NCBI RefSeq assembly: GCF_047511655.1
Contig: NC_133392.1
Span: 20,040,001-20,104,000 of the forward strand
Source: Castor canadensis
Taxonomy: Eukaryota; Chordata; Mammalia; Rodentia; Castoridae
DNA length: 64,000 nt
Direction: 5' to 3'
Shown: positions 1-10,530 of the stretch, in pieces
Layout of the letters: each line of letters starts with the position of its first letter
Numbering within the stretch: position 1 is the stretch's first letter
The notes under the pieces: generated by a model
Databases searched by the model: none
The model's input: only the letters and a program-made list of their open reading frames with translations
Told to the model about the DNA's origin: nothing
Position numbers and translations under genes: made by a program

Positions 1-140
1 TGCAAAGCACGCACTCTACTGATTGAGCCACACTTCCAGTTCATTTTGCTCTGGTTATTTTGGAGCTGGAGTCTCAAACTTGATCCTTTGGATCTCAGCC
101 TCCCAAGTACCTAGGATTACAGGTGTGAGCCATCAAAGAC
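1..140 (-). repeat. Composite B1/ID-like SINE, type B linker, cut by window edge
   Basis: Read on the minus strand this is the composite SINE of this genome: a B1-like left part (its complement ends with the general 'gattacaggtgtgagcc' signature), the linker containing the complement of 'aaataaccagagcaaaat', and an ID-like right part running off the window edge. I call this linker type B; type A is described at 548. Confidence 0.85.
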
Positions 141-151
141 CAGTTTGTCTC

Positions 152-305
152 CTCTTCTTATAAGGAGACTAGTCATATAGGATTAAGGGCCCATTCTACT
201 CCAGCATAACCTCATTTTAATCACATCTGTAATGACCCTGTTTCCAAATAAGGTCACAATCTAAGGTCCTGGGAAGGACATGAGTTTTGGGGGGATACTT
301 CTGAA
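152..305 (-). mobile_element. MLT1-type LTR fragment (ERVL-MaLR)
   Basis: Text such as 'aaggagactagtcatatagg' and 'tccaaataaggtcacaatct' matches the reverse complement of the MLT1 LTR. Only the 5' part of the LTR is present, with no flanking internal region. It is an ancient solo-LTR remnant with no coding content. Confidence 0.8.
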
Positions 306-547
306 ACCAGGGTACTTGAGTTGCTTCTTGCCTCACTCTTCCTCTGGTTTTTATCTTGTCCTCCCTCTGGCTCTCATCTAGAAAGGGGGTATCCTGTACT
401 CAGCCCACATTTGCAAGGGAGACAGAGAAACTGACTCCCCAGCCTTGGACTATAAATGACAAAGCACAATCAACCTACAACTCGGGTGTTAATCCTTTTT
501 AGGATCTGGAGGCCTTTATGAATCTAAGAGAGTCCTGCTCAGAATAA
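306..547. other. Unique-looking sequence, no feature recognised
   Basis: No open frame of note, no repeat consensus and no splice-bounded exon was recognised here. Confidence 0.5.
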
Positions 548-728
548 ATGTATACCCTGTGGCTCATGCCTGTAATCCTAGCTACTCAGGAGGCAGAGAT
601 CAGGAGGATGGCGGTTTGAAGCCAGCCCAGGCAAGCAGTTCATGAGACCCTATCTCGAAAAATCCATCACAAAAATAGGTTGCTGGAGTGGCTCAAGTTG
701 TAGGCCCTGAGTTCAAATTCCATCACCA

Positions 729-764
<36 letters not shown>

Positions 765-765
765 A
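548..765 (+). repeat. Composite B1/ID-like SINE, type A linker, with (AAAT)n tail
   Basis: Starts with the B1-like 'ggctcatgcctgtaatcc'. It continues through the type A linker (a stretch ending 'catcacaaaaataggttgct') into an ID-like part that carries the short form 'ggctcaagttgtaggccctg' and the B-box-like 'gagttcaaattcc'. It ends in about nine AAAT units (728-764). The ID-like part lacks about 23 nt found in other copies. Confidence 0.9.
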
Positions 766-1305
766 GATGTACACCCAAACACACACACACCTCTTCCAGA
801 TCTCTTCTAGATCCCATTTGTCCTGGGGATCTAGGAAGGGGAGCTTCTCTGGACCGTGAGGAGGCCGCAGCCCACAGCACCACAGTGCTTGTAAAGTCAG
901 GGTTTGCCATGCTGGGCATGACTGAGGAGAGTCTCCTCAAATCAGACCAGCATCAGTGGGCTGTGTGTGTGTGTTTGGAGAGGGATTAGGGTAGATGTAA
1001 TTGGGGGTGGATGTGGAGGAATTTTCAGGGGAGGGAACTGTGATATGGGGTGAAATGTTTTGTTCCTTGCCCCAGTGGTGGCCACACTAGAGATATTTCG
1101 CAAAGCAGAGGCTCTAAGCTGTGTGGTATGAAAGACGTGAGGTGAGGAGCCTCAGCACAACACACCACCATATCCTCTTTGTGTAAAAGCACCCAAATCT
1201 TGTGCTTCTGGGAGCACAAATGTACAGGAGGGGCTAGCATGGGACACCATGGAAGACTTTTCCTTGAATAGTCTTGATATTCAAGGGCTTCAGATCCCTT
1301 AAAAG
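766..1305. other. Unique-looking sequence with a short CA run
   Basis: A short CA run (779-791) and a short GT run near 964 are the only structured features. Small open frames here are not supported by motifs or splice signals. Confidence 0.5.
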
Positions 1306-1317
1306 AAAAAAAAGCCT

Positions 1318-1543
1318 CCAGCTGGTTGCCAGTGGCTCACACCTGTAATCTTAGCTACTTGGGAGAGTTGCAGTTTGAGGCCAACCTGGGCAATTTGTTC
1401 ATGGGACCCCCATCTATAAAATAACCAGAGAAAAAATGGACTGGAGATGTGGCTCAAGCAATAGAGCATCTGCTTTGCAAGCGTGAAGCCTAAATTCAAA
1501 CCCCAGTCCCACCAAAAAAAAAAAGAAAAAAGAAAAAAGAAAA
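1318..1543 (+). repeat. Composite SINE, type B linker, A-rich tail and target-site duplication
   Basis: Complete B1-like part, type B linker ('aaataaccagagaaaaaatg'), full-length ID-like part and a tail of A runs broken by G. The sequence 'aaaagcctc' occurs just before the element (about 1310-1318) and again just after the tail (about 1541-1549), a short target-site duplication that fits L1-driven insertion. Confidence 0.9.
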
Positions 1544-1549
1544 GCCTCT

Positions 1550-2780
1550 TGAAAGCCATAGACCAAGTCTCCTCAGCGCACTGCTCACCACAAGCATCCC
1601 AGGCTGGGAGAAACAGGCCCCTGGACCTGAGGTTGACTTCCCCTCTTACCTGCCACCACTACCGGGTCACTGGAGGGATGTCCCTTTTCCTTCAAACAGT
1701 CCTCCAGTAAATGCTAGCCAAACTGTTCTCTGGACCAATCATTGAATTTGCAAACTCAGGGAAGTGGTAGTTTGTCCAGTGCATCCCTCCTCTCAGTCAT
1801 TGGCCTGGCTAGGACTTTAAGCCTCACTCCTCCAGGGCTATCTTCCCCATTGGGATAGAAGGCTGCACTGGCAAGGCTGGGGCTGGACCCCTGGGAAGGT
1901 AGGGGAAGGGCTGACTAGTCCCTCAGTTTCCAGACTCTCCCTTCCAGACTCTGTGGCTCTTGGACGTAAAAAGTCTGGGTCAGAGGCTCCAGCACCCTCC
2001 AGGGAGGGGGATGAACAAACTGGGTGTCCCTGGCACCTGGCCCAGCAACTGGCATGCTGGTGGCACCCAGTAAGTGTTTACTGAAGGAGAAGGGAGGAAG
2101 CTGAGCTCCACTCCACTGCACTGAAGGCGAAGTGCGGAGGACGGAAAGGTTTCTGGCAGTACTTTTCCACTCCCCTCCCCTTTGGCAACTCCCCCTCCAG
2201 CAGGGCTCTGTCCTCACTGGTCAGAAGGGACTCCGCTGTGGGACTTATCTTTCGCTCCTACAGTGCCTGCCTCACCCTGGGGCATTTTCATCTTAAGTAA
2301 AGACTCGGGCCCTGGGGCAGGTGGGAATTGCACAAGGTGGGGGCTGAGGAGCTGGGTGCTCCAGTGAGGCATCCCCTACTCACATCAGATTAGTCTTCCC
2401 ACCTCTGTCGGAGGGGTCACTTTGGGGGAGATGCCCTGGATGACTTCATGGGACCCTGATCGGTGTGGTGCAGTGTACATGAGCTCAGCTGCTGACTCCC
2501 CTAGCAGTGATGAAAGAGGGTCAAAGGTCCCAAACCCTTACCTTATAGCAGCTTCTAAGATAAAAGCCACTACGAAATTCAGAGAGCTGTGATAGGGGAG
2601 CAGTGAGGGGAAGCCCAACCTCAAAGCTCTCCTTTCCCCAGTTCCTTTCACCTGCTGGGGACACGTGGATGTGGGTAATGACTTGTAGGAGGTCAGGGTC
2701 ATGTGGAGTGGCTGTGGCTCTCTGGTCAATGCTATGAAGCCCAACAGCTAAGGCGCCAGGACTTTGGGGGAGGTGTTGGT
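1550..2780. other. Unique-looking intergenic or intronic sequence
   Basis: No repeat consensus or exon recognised. Open frames (for example a 100-codon minus-strand frame near 1915-2217) have proline/serine-rich composition typical of chance frames in GC-moderate DNA. Confidence 0.5.
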
Positions 2781-2782
2781 GT

Positions 2783-2967
2783 TGGTACTGGGGTTTGAAT
2801 TTATAGCTTTTTTTTTTGCAGCACTGGGATTTGAACTCAGGGCCTCACACTTGCTAGGAGGCGCTCTTACCACTTAGGCCACTCTGCCAACCCTTGGTAC
2901 TGGGATTTGAACTCAGGACCTTGCATTTGCTAGGCAGGTTCTAGCACCTGAGCCTCATCTCCAGCCC
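2783..2967 (-). repeat. Tandem ID-like SINE monomers
   Basis: The phrase 'actgggatttgaactcaggg' and close variants occur in succession (about 2785, 2822 and 2898). Each is the minus-strand B-box half of an ID-like element; the latter two are followed by 'ttgctagg'. At least two nearly complete monomers plus a fragment lie head to tail. Confidence 0.8.
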
Positions 2968-4530
2968 TCACTCAATGGCCCCTTCTCAGGCCCTTCCTCC
3001 TCCATCTCTGTGGAGGTCTGCATGGGGTCCAGTGCTTCTTACATTCCTCTCACAATCCCATGAACCCTCACCCCTGCTCTTGCTATGCCAGATGCTGTGC
3101 TGGGCTCTGGGAGCAGAGGCAAGGAGCCCTGGCTCCAACTCCAGGAGCTACCAGGATAGGAACAGAGACATGGCAATGGGCAATTCTGACAGCAGGTGGT
3201 GAGGACAGTGTAAAGAAGAATGCAGCCCTTTCTAGAACTCTCCTTCCACATCCACATTGGCCCTCTCTCTCTGTTCTACTTGGCTGATATCAGCTCATGC
3301 TTGGTGGGCTCTGGTGCTCACATGAGGGCTTGTCATACATTCCTTTCTTGCCACAACACAACACAGGTAGACCCGGCGAACCCCTTCCACAGACATCCAA
3401 CACACATCTCGCATTCCTTGACTGCCCTTCTCACTCTACCTCCAATTGCAGGAATAGTCCCCTGGCTCTGGTTACTCTCTTTTTTTCCTCTTTCTTGCCA
3501 TCCCTCCATGATTTCAAACCTTCCCACCCACTCAGCTGCCACCTCTCGTATTTGGGCCAGAGGCTCCAGCACCCTCCAGACTTGCACCCACGCTTCCTGC
3601 CTGCCTACGAGCATCTCCATCTGGGCATCCTGCCAACACCTCAGTCCCACTGTGTCCAAGGCCACTGTCGCCTCCAGACTTCTCTGTGACTATTAATGCC
3701 CCCTGCCTAGTTGCCTATGTGCTGAGCCATCTCTTTTCTCTGCCTCCATCAGGACACAGTGCTCCATAGCACAGCAGAGGCATAAGTGCAGTGGAAGGAG
3801 GAGAAGGAGGAAGAGGAAGAGGAGCTCTTGGTTATGACTGGCAGAAAAATCCTGTTCAACCTGCCTTGATCAATATAACAGTTTTTTGAGTCAAGCTAGT
3901 CTCAGGCAATGCTAAATCCAGTCATTCAAACGGCACCACCAGCTCAGCACTCTTACCGTATTGGTTTCAATCTTAGACCCTGTCACAGGTGCTAACATGA
4001 CCCTCAGCTCAGGCCTACACCCCTCTACAGGTCAGCAGAAGGGCAAGCCTTTCTTTTCTTGGTAAATGCTACTTAAGTGCTGGGATTTGTCCTATTTAGA
4101 CCAACTGGTCTTGTGCCCAGTTGCTGAGGTTAGAAGGATTTAGTGCTGTGGCCAGGCTGGGTCACATGGTTCACCAGAACCAAATGGATGGAGTATAGGA
4201 ATTCTAATAAGGGCTTTGATGTGCCCAAGGGTTCCGTGAGATATATTCCTGAAGGAGAGAGGAGGCCCAACTTGTTCTGATGATTTTGTGATCATGGCTA
4301 GGCAAGACATTCTAAAGGTTGGATCTGAAAATTCACAGTTAAGACAGAACAGGGTTTGAACCTTGACTCCACTACTGCGTTAGTTAGGATAGGCTGAGAT
4401 GTGTGGTGATAGACATCCCTAAAAATATCTCTGGTTAACACACTGAAAATGTACTTCTTCCCCACACCGCACATCCCATGCAGGGACCCAGGAGCTATAG
4501 GTGTCTTCATCTGGTGGTAGCACCATGTAC
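2968..4530. other. Mostly unique sequence with a GGA-rich patch
   Basis: A short (GGA)n-like patch lies at about 3797-3823. Text near 3080-3115 ('gatgctgtgctgggctctgg') resembles the reverse strand of an old LINE/MIR-type repeat but is too short to assign. A 158-codon plus-strand frame at 3220-3696 is Ser/Thr/Pro/Leu rich with no recognisable domain and is treated as chance. Confidence 0.45.
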
Positions 4531-4536
4531 ACACCC

Positions 4537-4588
4537 ATGTCAAGACAAAGGCAAGACTGGAGGATTGTGCCTGGGCTCCTCACTGCCT
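4537..4588 (+). repeat. Unassigned interspersed repeat, copy 1
   Basis: A 52-bp segment here matches positions 5673-5724 at about 44 of 52 sites in the same orientation. The family was not identified. Confidence 0.5.
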
Positions 4589-4749
4589 CAGTTCAGAAGT
4601 GATGTCAGTCACTTCTCCCAGCTCACTGGCTGGAAATCATCGCAGCCCAGCCTCACAGGAAGAGGGCAGAAATAAAGGAAAGCAAATATAATATTCAGAG
4701 AGAATTACCACTTTGCACACCCCTCCCCTTCCCACCCACTCCTGCCCAG

Positions 4750-4925
4750 TATTTGTGTGTCTGTGGCAAGTTACTTAACCTCTCTGTGTCTCAGTTTCTG
4801 TGTCTGGTCACTGGGGATTACAATAGTTCCTTTCTCAAAGATACATTGCGAGGACAAATCAATTTCTATACATAAGTATCTCAGAAAAGTGCCTGACACA
4901 GAAATAGTTCTAAAAAGCTTAAATA
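4750..4925 (+). repeat. MIR SINE
   Basis: Matches the MIR core: 'tggcaagttacttaacctct' then 'ctcagtttctg' and, further on, 'aaagtgcctgacac'. Diverged and 5' truncated. Confidence 0.8.
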
Positions 4926-5529
4926 ATATCAAAACTCCTTCTCCTTAGGGTCTCTTCTGCCAAAATGGTCCCCTGAAATCTGAATGCAGAGGTCAAACGT
5001 TATTGAATTATGTTGTGATCTAGGACAAGAACTTTGATCTGAGTAATTTGGGTGACTACTTTTATATTTTTGAACCTCAACCTCATCTTCCATTAAAACA
5101 GATTCCTGCTTATATTTAGGGATCACATGAGAGCCAGGGGAAAGAGGATGGTTTAGGAAGTTATGCCTACACAGAGATTATTTTGCCTGCCACAATGGTA
5201 AAAATGACCTACACATTTTAAAGATTTGCATTGGGATTAAAACCCAGAAGTGTTTTTATAACTCATCTCTATTCTAGCAAGAAACTCCAGGGACCAAGAC
5301 CACTCTTGTTCCCTGTCTCTATTTCCTGACCTCTCCAGCTCTGCCCATGTGACCTCTTTGACATTTTGACAAAGGCATTTGACTGATGAGGTTCTTGGTT
5401 GTAGTCATTTGTGGGCGCAGATGATCTATCCCAGTCAAAGAGGGACAGGAGAAGCTCAGGCCAGTGTGTGGCTGCATTGCTCTGAGACAAATGAAACTCA
5501 TTCACTGGGTCCTTCATGTATTCTTTGTT

Positions 5530-5660
5530 GTTGTTTGAGACAGTGTGTTTCTATGTAGTCCAAGCTGACCTTGAACTCAACTAAGCAGTGAATGCTGGCT
5601 TCTAGATCCTTCTGCCTCAATCTCCAGAGTGGTAGGAATACAGGTGTGCATCCAGGATGT
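5530..5660 (-). repeat. B1 SINE
   Basis: Minus-strand B1 text: 'tttgagacagtgtgtttcta', 'ccaagctgaccttgaactca', then 'ggaatacaggtgtgca'. It is old, with several substitutions and an internal insertion. Confidence 0.8.
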
Positions 5661-5672
5661 TCACACCTCCAT

Positions 5673-5724
5673 ATATCAATAAAAAGGCAAGGCTAGAGGA
5701 TTTTGCCTGGGTTCCTCATTGCCT
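5673..5724 (+). repeat. Unassigned interspersed repeat, copy 2
   Basis: Second copy of the 52-bp segment at 4537-4588. It follows the B1 insertion almost directly. Confidence 0.5.
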
Positions 5725-6060
5725 GGCCCTTTGTGCATTCTTTAATTGAATATTTACTGACAGATTCACTAAATTTAGCTGGATTGCAAGGGAGACGTGG
5801 CTTATGAAACATATTATAGGTGGGGTGGTGGAATGACAGACAAACAAGGAAAGAATAAAACCCTTCAGGAAGTGATAAGTACTGTTAAAAAAAAAATAGC
5901 AGAATGTGAAGAGACAGAGAGGAAGGAGTGTCTTGGTGTAGGGTAGAGTTGACCAGGAGGCCTCAAAGAGAAGGCAACTGGCTTAAAGACAAGAATCCAT
6001 TCCGATAGCACCTTGGAACAAAGCTGTCCCACAGCACAAATGCCCTACAGCAGGAATGGG
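5725..6060 (+). repeat. Ancient LINE-like repeat, low confidence
   Basis: Text such as 'attgaatatttactgacaga' and 'ggaagtgataagtactgtta' resembles a common ancient mammalian LINE-derived repeat that begins 'attcaacaaatatttattga'. Heavily decayed. Confidence 0.35.
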
Positions 6061-6689
6061 GAGGCCAGGGCACTAGGAACTTTGTGAGGAGCAGAGATAG
6101 GAAGGCCAGAGACCAGATCTTGTGACCTCGTCACCTTGCAAGCCTATGCTGGCCCATCTTCTCTAGGAAGCCCAAGCCCAGTTGAGTCTATCTCCCTTCC
6201 TCTGGTGGCCTCGTGGTCTCATCTGGCTGGGCCCTGCCTCTGGCAATGGCTCCACTTGGGAGATAAGGGAGGATTGCAACTGCTCCCTTTGCAGGAACAG
6301 GAAGATAGAATCTATATGGACCCTGTGAGATGTTTGACAACTGAGACTGTGGACAAGAGCCCCAGGCGAGGGCCGAGAGGTCTGGAAGGTGAGGATGACA
6401 CTGAGAATGGAGAGTCACAGGGAGGAGCAGAGATCTTAGCCTTGATGGAGGATAAGAATTAGCAGGAGAGAAGGGGGTAGGGAATGACATTCCACTTCGG
6501 AGGAATGTAAAGCAAAGGAGCCCCCACAGGAAGGAAGGGACCAGAGAACAATCATAACACACGTCACTTTGACTAAATCCAGGGTGTGAGCCACCAGGAA
6601 TGGAAGAAAATGAGGGAGATGCCCAGCTTTGGAAAGGTAGCCAGGGTTGTGATGCATCCTAGGTGCAATGCCCAAAGACAGAAATGAGG
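6061..6689. other. Unique-looking sequence
   Basis: Overlapping open frames on both strands (6136-6462 plus, 6188-6562 minus) show no domain, and neither frame has convincing splice or start context. Confidence 0.45.
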
Positions 6690-6900
6690 ATTCTGAAGTT
6701 ACAAATACTTGGGTCAAATTTGGGTTCCAGTACTTACTTATGTAATTTTAACAAGATACTTTGTTAAAGTTTCCCCATCTGTACAACAGTGATCACAACA
6801 GTTAGTACTGGCATTGTTTTATAAGGTTTAAATGAGTTAATATTTGCAAAGCAAAACTTGAATGAACAGCACCTGATCCGGAGGGAGTATGATATGTATT
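6690..6900 (+). repeat. MIR SINE
   Basis: MIR-like sequence: 'atgtaattttaacaagatac', 'gtttccccatctgtacaaca', then 'ggtttaaatgagttaatatt'. About 200 bp, decayed. Confidence 0.75.
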
Positions 6901-7955
6901 GGTTAAATTGAGTGCATTCTGGTGAGCAAGTGAGACCCCATCTTGAAGGAACTTGCAAGCTCTCATGTGTTTCAGGACCATGCGTGGAGGAGAAGGTACT
7001 CTACCTTGATTCATCTGGTGCGGGATGGACTGGAGGTGAATAGCCTGGAAGCAGGAAGGCAAGTCAGGGGTCCTACTGCAGTAGTCTAGATATGAAGTGA
7101 TGAGTCGGGAGAGCGGGCTAATGGTGAGACTGGAGGGTACGGAAAGATGAGCCTAGTTGAGGAAGTACTCATGACACCTGGTGCTGGAGACTAAATTTGG
7201 GAGAGTCGGGTAAAGACTGAGGAGACAGAGGCCTTGGGCTTGGATGATGGGGCAATTGTGGGACTACGTCAGAGAGGGAAGTCTGGTTTGGAGGAATATG
7301 GCAACCTTTGCAGGAGACATGTTGCCGTTGAGGCAATGGAGTGCCCACAGCCCTCTGGCTGCTGTCCTATATCCTGGATTTGAGGGAAGGAATCCTCTGG
7401 GGATGGATTCTGATCAGTCCTCTGTTACCTTGACCCTGGTGTCACAGAGGGGAGTCCACAGTCTCACAACCCAGTCCCATACAGCCCACTTGGATTAGGG
7501 TCCTGGCTGGGGTCCTGGGAAGTGACTGGGATTGATAGCATTCCATTATTGCTTTCCATTAGCCGTATGGACAAGACACCTGCTTCAGGATCCAGTGAGA
7601 ACAAAAGCCCAATTATCCAATAACCAACGAAATTTTTGAGTATCTACTGGGCTTCAATATTAAGGCTCCATATAAAGCATGGGCACAAGAAAAATTAAAT
7701 GCTTAGCTCCAGAAACCACATTAGCCTTGGTTTTTGTTTTTCCTTTTTAAATTATTGATAGAGCAGCCTCAATAAAGGTATCCGTGAACTGTATCGTGAT
7801 TCCATCATGCAACTCTTGTTTTAGCCTGGCTTTTAGGTACAACTTATTCCCTCCAGTCTTCCCCACAAAGAGTTCTGAAATATATGAGTCAATGTGTTTA
7901 TGAAAATATCTTGGGATTCAGCCCATAGTTTTCATCGCCGTCTCAAAGTTTTTTT
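6901..7955. other. Decayed LINE-like sequence and unique sequence
   Basis: Text near 7070-7110 ('tcctactgcagtagtctaga') resembles an ancient LINE-derived repeat containing 'ctgttgcagtaatccaggtg'. The remainder is unassigned. No exon recognised. Confidence 0.35.
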
Positions 7956-7959
7956 TTTT

Positions 7960-8212
7960 TAAACATATTTGTTTCTTTTTTAATTCAGAAAAGAGTCGAG
8001 AAGAAAATCAAAATGACCCCTCCTTCTACCAATCAGATAACCTCTTGTTTTCACTTTTCAATTGCAATTGGAAAATAATTCAACTGCTACAGAAAAACAT
8101 GGAATGAGAAGCAAAATTCCAGTTCCTAGAGGTTTGTGCTATTATTTAATCCCTCCAGAAAATGTTTAATGTATTAATTAGCATTATAAATGTATAAGGT
8201 ACCTCCTAGCCT
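7960..8212. promoter_or_regulatory. Candidate conserved non-coding element, AT-rich
   Basis: About 250 bp without recognisable repeat text. It contains the perfect 12-bp palindrome CAATTGCAATTG (8059-8070), a GATA-like 'cagataa', and a homeodomain-type core TTAATTA (8174-8180). The low-repeat AT-rich texture is typical of developmental enhancers. Conservation itself cannot be seen from one sequence. Confidence 0.3.
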
Positions 8213-8524
8213 TGTTTGTTTGTTTGTTTTGGCAATACTGCATTTGACCTCAGGGCCTCGAGCTTGCTAGGCTCTACCACTTGAGCCATGCCCCTCGCCC
8301 TTTTTGCTTTAGTTATTTTTCAGACAGGATCTCACACTTTTTGCTGAGCTCACCTCAGATTGTGATCCTCCTACCTACACCTCCAAGTAGCTGGGATTAC
8401 AGGCTTGTTGGTTGAGATGGGGGAGTCACTTTAACTTTTTTCTCAGGCTGGTCTTGAGCTGTAATCCTCCCTATCTCCACCTCCTGAGTAGCTAGGATTA
8501 TAGGTATATACCACCACTCCTGGC
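8213..8524 (-). repeat. Trimeric composite SINE (type C)
   Basis: On the minus strand: two B1-like monomers (their complements end at 'gctgggattacaggcttg' and 'gctaggattataggtata') joined to one ID-like monomer ('cttgctaggctctaccactt'). I call this two-B1-plus-ID form type C. Confidence 0.8.
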
Positions 8525-8525
8525 A

Positions 8526-8855
8526 GGTACCTTGTATTTTTTTTTAACTTTTTCGAAATTAATATATGATAGTTGTACAGGAGGTTTCCTTGTGACATTT
8601 CCATATATACGTGTATTGTACCTTTGTTTGGCTCATCCCTTCCATCATTCTCCAGTCCTTTCCTCCTCTTAAAATGACTTCAAAAGGTTTCAGTGTTCCA
8701 TATTCATACATGTGTAGAAAATACACCAACCATATTCACCCTCCTTTACCCTCCCCTCTCACTGGTGCCCTCCCCTTAACATGACCTGTTTTACAATCCT
8801 GTCCTTCCTTGTTTAAGTGTCTATTCATTGTTCAGATACCTGTATTCTTAAAAGA
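8526..8855 (-). mobile_element. L1 3' UTR fragment
   Basis: The reverse complement reads as a rodent-type L1 3' UTR: a G-rich stretch with 'gagaggggagggtaaaggag', then 'tgtatgaatatggaacactg', 'aaatgtcacaaggaaacctc' and a terminal A-run (the T-run at about 8538). No coding sequence remains. Confidence 0.65.
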
Positions 8856-8939
8856 TTCTTCCAGAAGTTAAGAACTGTGACTTTGACAGGTCATCTTTAT
8901 GCTTTTTTTGTCCTGTTATAACTGCACTTAATGAATACC

Positions 8940-9089
8940 AGTGGCAGGAATCCGCTTTCTAGGGCTTCCTTGCCTTGCACGAGCTGTGACACATCAGCAG
9001 GTTTCTTCTCTGAGCCTCAGTTTCCTCATCACCAAAATGGGGGTTCTCTTGGGGCTCAATGGTGGTATGCATACAGAAAGGCCTGCTAT
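8940..9089 (+). repeat. MIR SINE fragment, interrupted by an L1 insertion
   Basis: The MIR core 'tgagcctcagtttcctcatc' lies within it. Its 3' side is cut by the L1 fragment beginning after 9103. Confidence 0.7.
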
Positions 9090-9421
9090 AAAGTGTTGCT
9101 CTAACAGCAATCAGACAAAGTACTTATATCAGATGAAGCAGACTTCAAACTTACATTGATCAAACAAGATAAAGAAGGATACTTCATACTAATAAAAGGG
9201 GAAAACACCAAAAGGAAATAACAGTTATCAACTTGTATGCACCCAATTTCAGTGCACCTAATTTCATCAAACATACTCTAAAGGGCTTAAAAGTACACAT
9301 AGACTTCAAAACAGTGGTAGTAGGAGACTTTAACACCCCCCTAGCACCAATATATAGGTCATCCAAACAAAATATCAATAAAGAAATTCTAGAACTAAAA
9401 AAAAAGCAAAGTGACGCTCTA
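9090..9421 (+). mobile_element. Retroposed internal fragment of L1 ORF2 (endonuclease region)
   Basis: Reading in frame reveals the LINE-1 ORF2 endonuclease motif GDFNTPL (about 9327-9347), followed by an RSSKQNINKEI-like string. Frameshifts and stops upstream make it a pseudogene fragment. The copy stops inside ORF2 at a 9-base A-run (9397-9405), 15 bases after an AATAAA (9377-9382). It is bracketed by near-identical 14-bp repeats (9090-9103 and 9408-9421, 12 of 14 matching). This fits a transcript that was polyadenylated prematurely within ORF2 and then reinserted. Confidence 0.8.
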
Positions 9422-10020
9422 TGGCTGGTCAGAGCACTGCCCTAGCCCCTCTGAAAGGAGGAGGGGCAACTAGTTCTAAATAAACATCATAGAAGGGCCT
9501 GTTAATCGTTGCACCTCATAATGACATGTCCCTTTGTTTTCTAGCTGCAGAAAGAAGAGTGTGGGAGTCTCCTAACTGGAGATGGCAGGGTCACATGAAT
9601 TCCTCACCCTTCCTTTCAGCCCCTACCCTGGACACTCAAGTCACCCCAACCTGCAAGACTGATCCTATCTGTCTCTGACTGGGAAGGAATTCCTGTTGAC
9701 AGTTGGAACAGGACCCTGATATATGGGTCCTGTCACCCTCCCCCTCTTCTTTCTCTGATCTCAGGCATCAGGGAGCATGTGGCTCACAGCAGAGGTCTCC
9801 AGTATTCCTCTAGGTCCAGAAGGCAACTTGGCTACTGTCAGCAAAGCTGCACCCATCCCCAGGAAGTCAGAAGGATGGGCAAGATCTCTGCCTGAGAAGA
9901 GATCTTCTCATGATGATGATGATGGCAGAGATGGTGGGGGTGGGCAAAGGCCATTTGTGGCATCCTGGCAAGCATCAGCCACAGTGCTGGACCCTCTGCA
10001 GAAATTACTTACTTGGCTTT
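9422..10020. other. Unique-looking sequence
   Basis: Contains a short GAT repeat (9911-9925). Open frames include the GAT repeat translated as poly-Asp or poly-Met and are not credible genes. Confidence 0.5.
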
Positions 10021-10021
10021 C

Positions 10022-10140
10022 CTAGCTGCATTCCCACTTTGCAGATGAGAACATTGAGGCTCAGAGAGGTGAACCGACTTGCCATTCAGGTAGTAAGTGA
10101 ATGAAAGTAGGTAGTAAGTAAGAGCCAGAATGAAATTTAT
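10022..10140 (-). repeat. MIR SINE
   Basis: Reverse-strand MIR core: 'cactttgcagatgagaacat' followed by 'tgaggctcagagaggtgaac' and 'gtagtaagtgaatg'. Confidence 0.75.
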
Positions 10141-10207
10141 CTGTGGAGTCCAGTGCTTATCATGTACCCCTATGCAAGGCACAGGTAGATGTGAGGAAGG
10201 GGACCAG

Positions 10208-10410
10208 TTGGGCATCTGTGTCTCAGGCCTGTAATCCTAGCTATTCAGGAGGCAGCGATCAGGAAGTTCACAGTTCCAAGCCAACCTGAGCAAATAGTTC
10301 GAGAGACCCTATCTTGAAAAAACCTTTCACAAAAAAGGGCTGTTGGAGTGGCTTCAAGGTGTAGGCCCTGAGTTCAAACCCCAGTACCACAAATACAAAA
10401 AAAGTGTCTG
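10208..10410 (+). repeat. Composite SINE, type A linker, short ID form
   Basis: B1-like 'ggcctgtaatcctagctatt', type A linker 'aacctttcacaaaaaagggc', then the shortened ID-like part 'caaggtgtaggccctgagtt'. Confidence 0.9.
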
Positions 10411-10431
10411 TTGCATAGCAGGTACTTGGAA

Positions 10432-10530
10432 ATATTTGTGGAGCTATGCTGCCCACAATTAAACTGAATTAAAATTAAAACCCTAACTACATTTCAAGTA
10501 TTCACTAGCACATGGCTCACTGGCTGCTGT
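10432..10530 (-). mobile_element. hAT-like MITE fragment
   Basis: The reverse complement resembles a common mammalian hAT MITE of the form 'gccactagccacatgtggct ... cacttgaaatgtggctagt'. A plus-strand relative is at 41201-41350. Confidence 0.55.

Noticed and set aside
3220-3696. 158-codon plus-strand frame as a gene
   Set aside because: Overlaps equally long frames in other phases and on the other strand. Ser/Thr/Pro/Leu-rich composition with no domain and no splice support.
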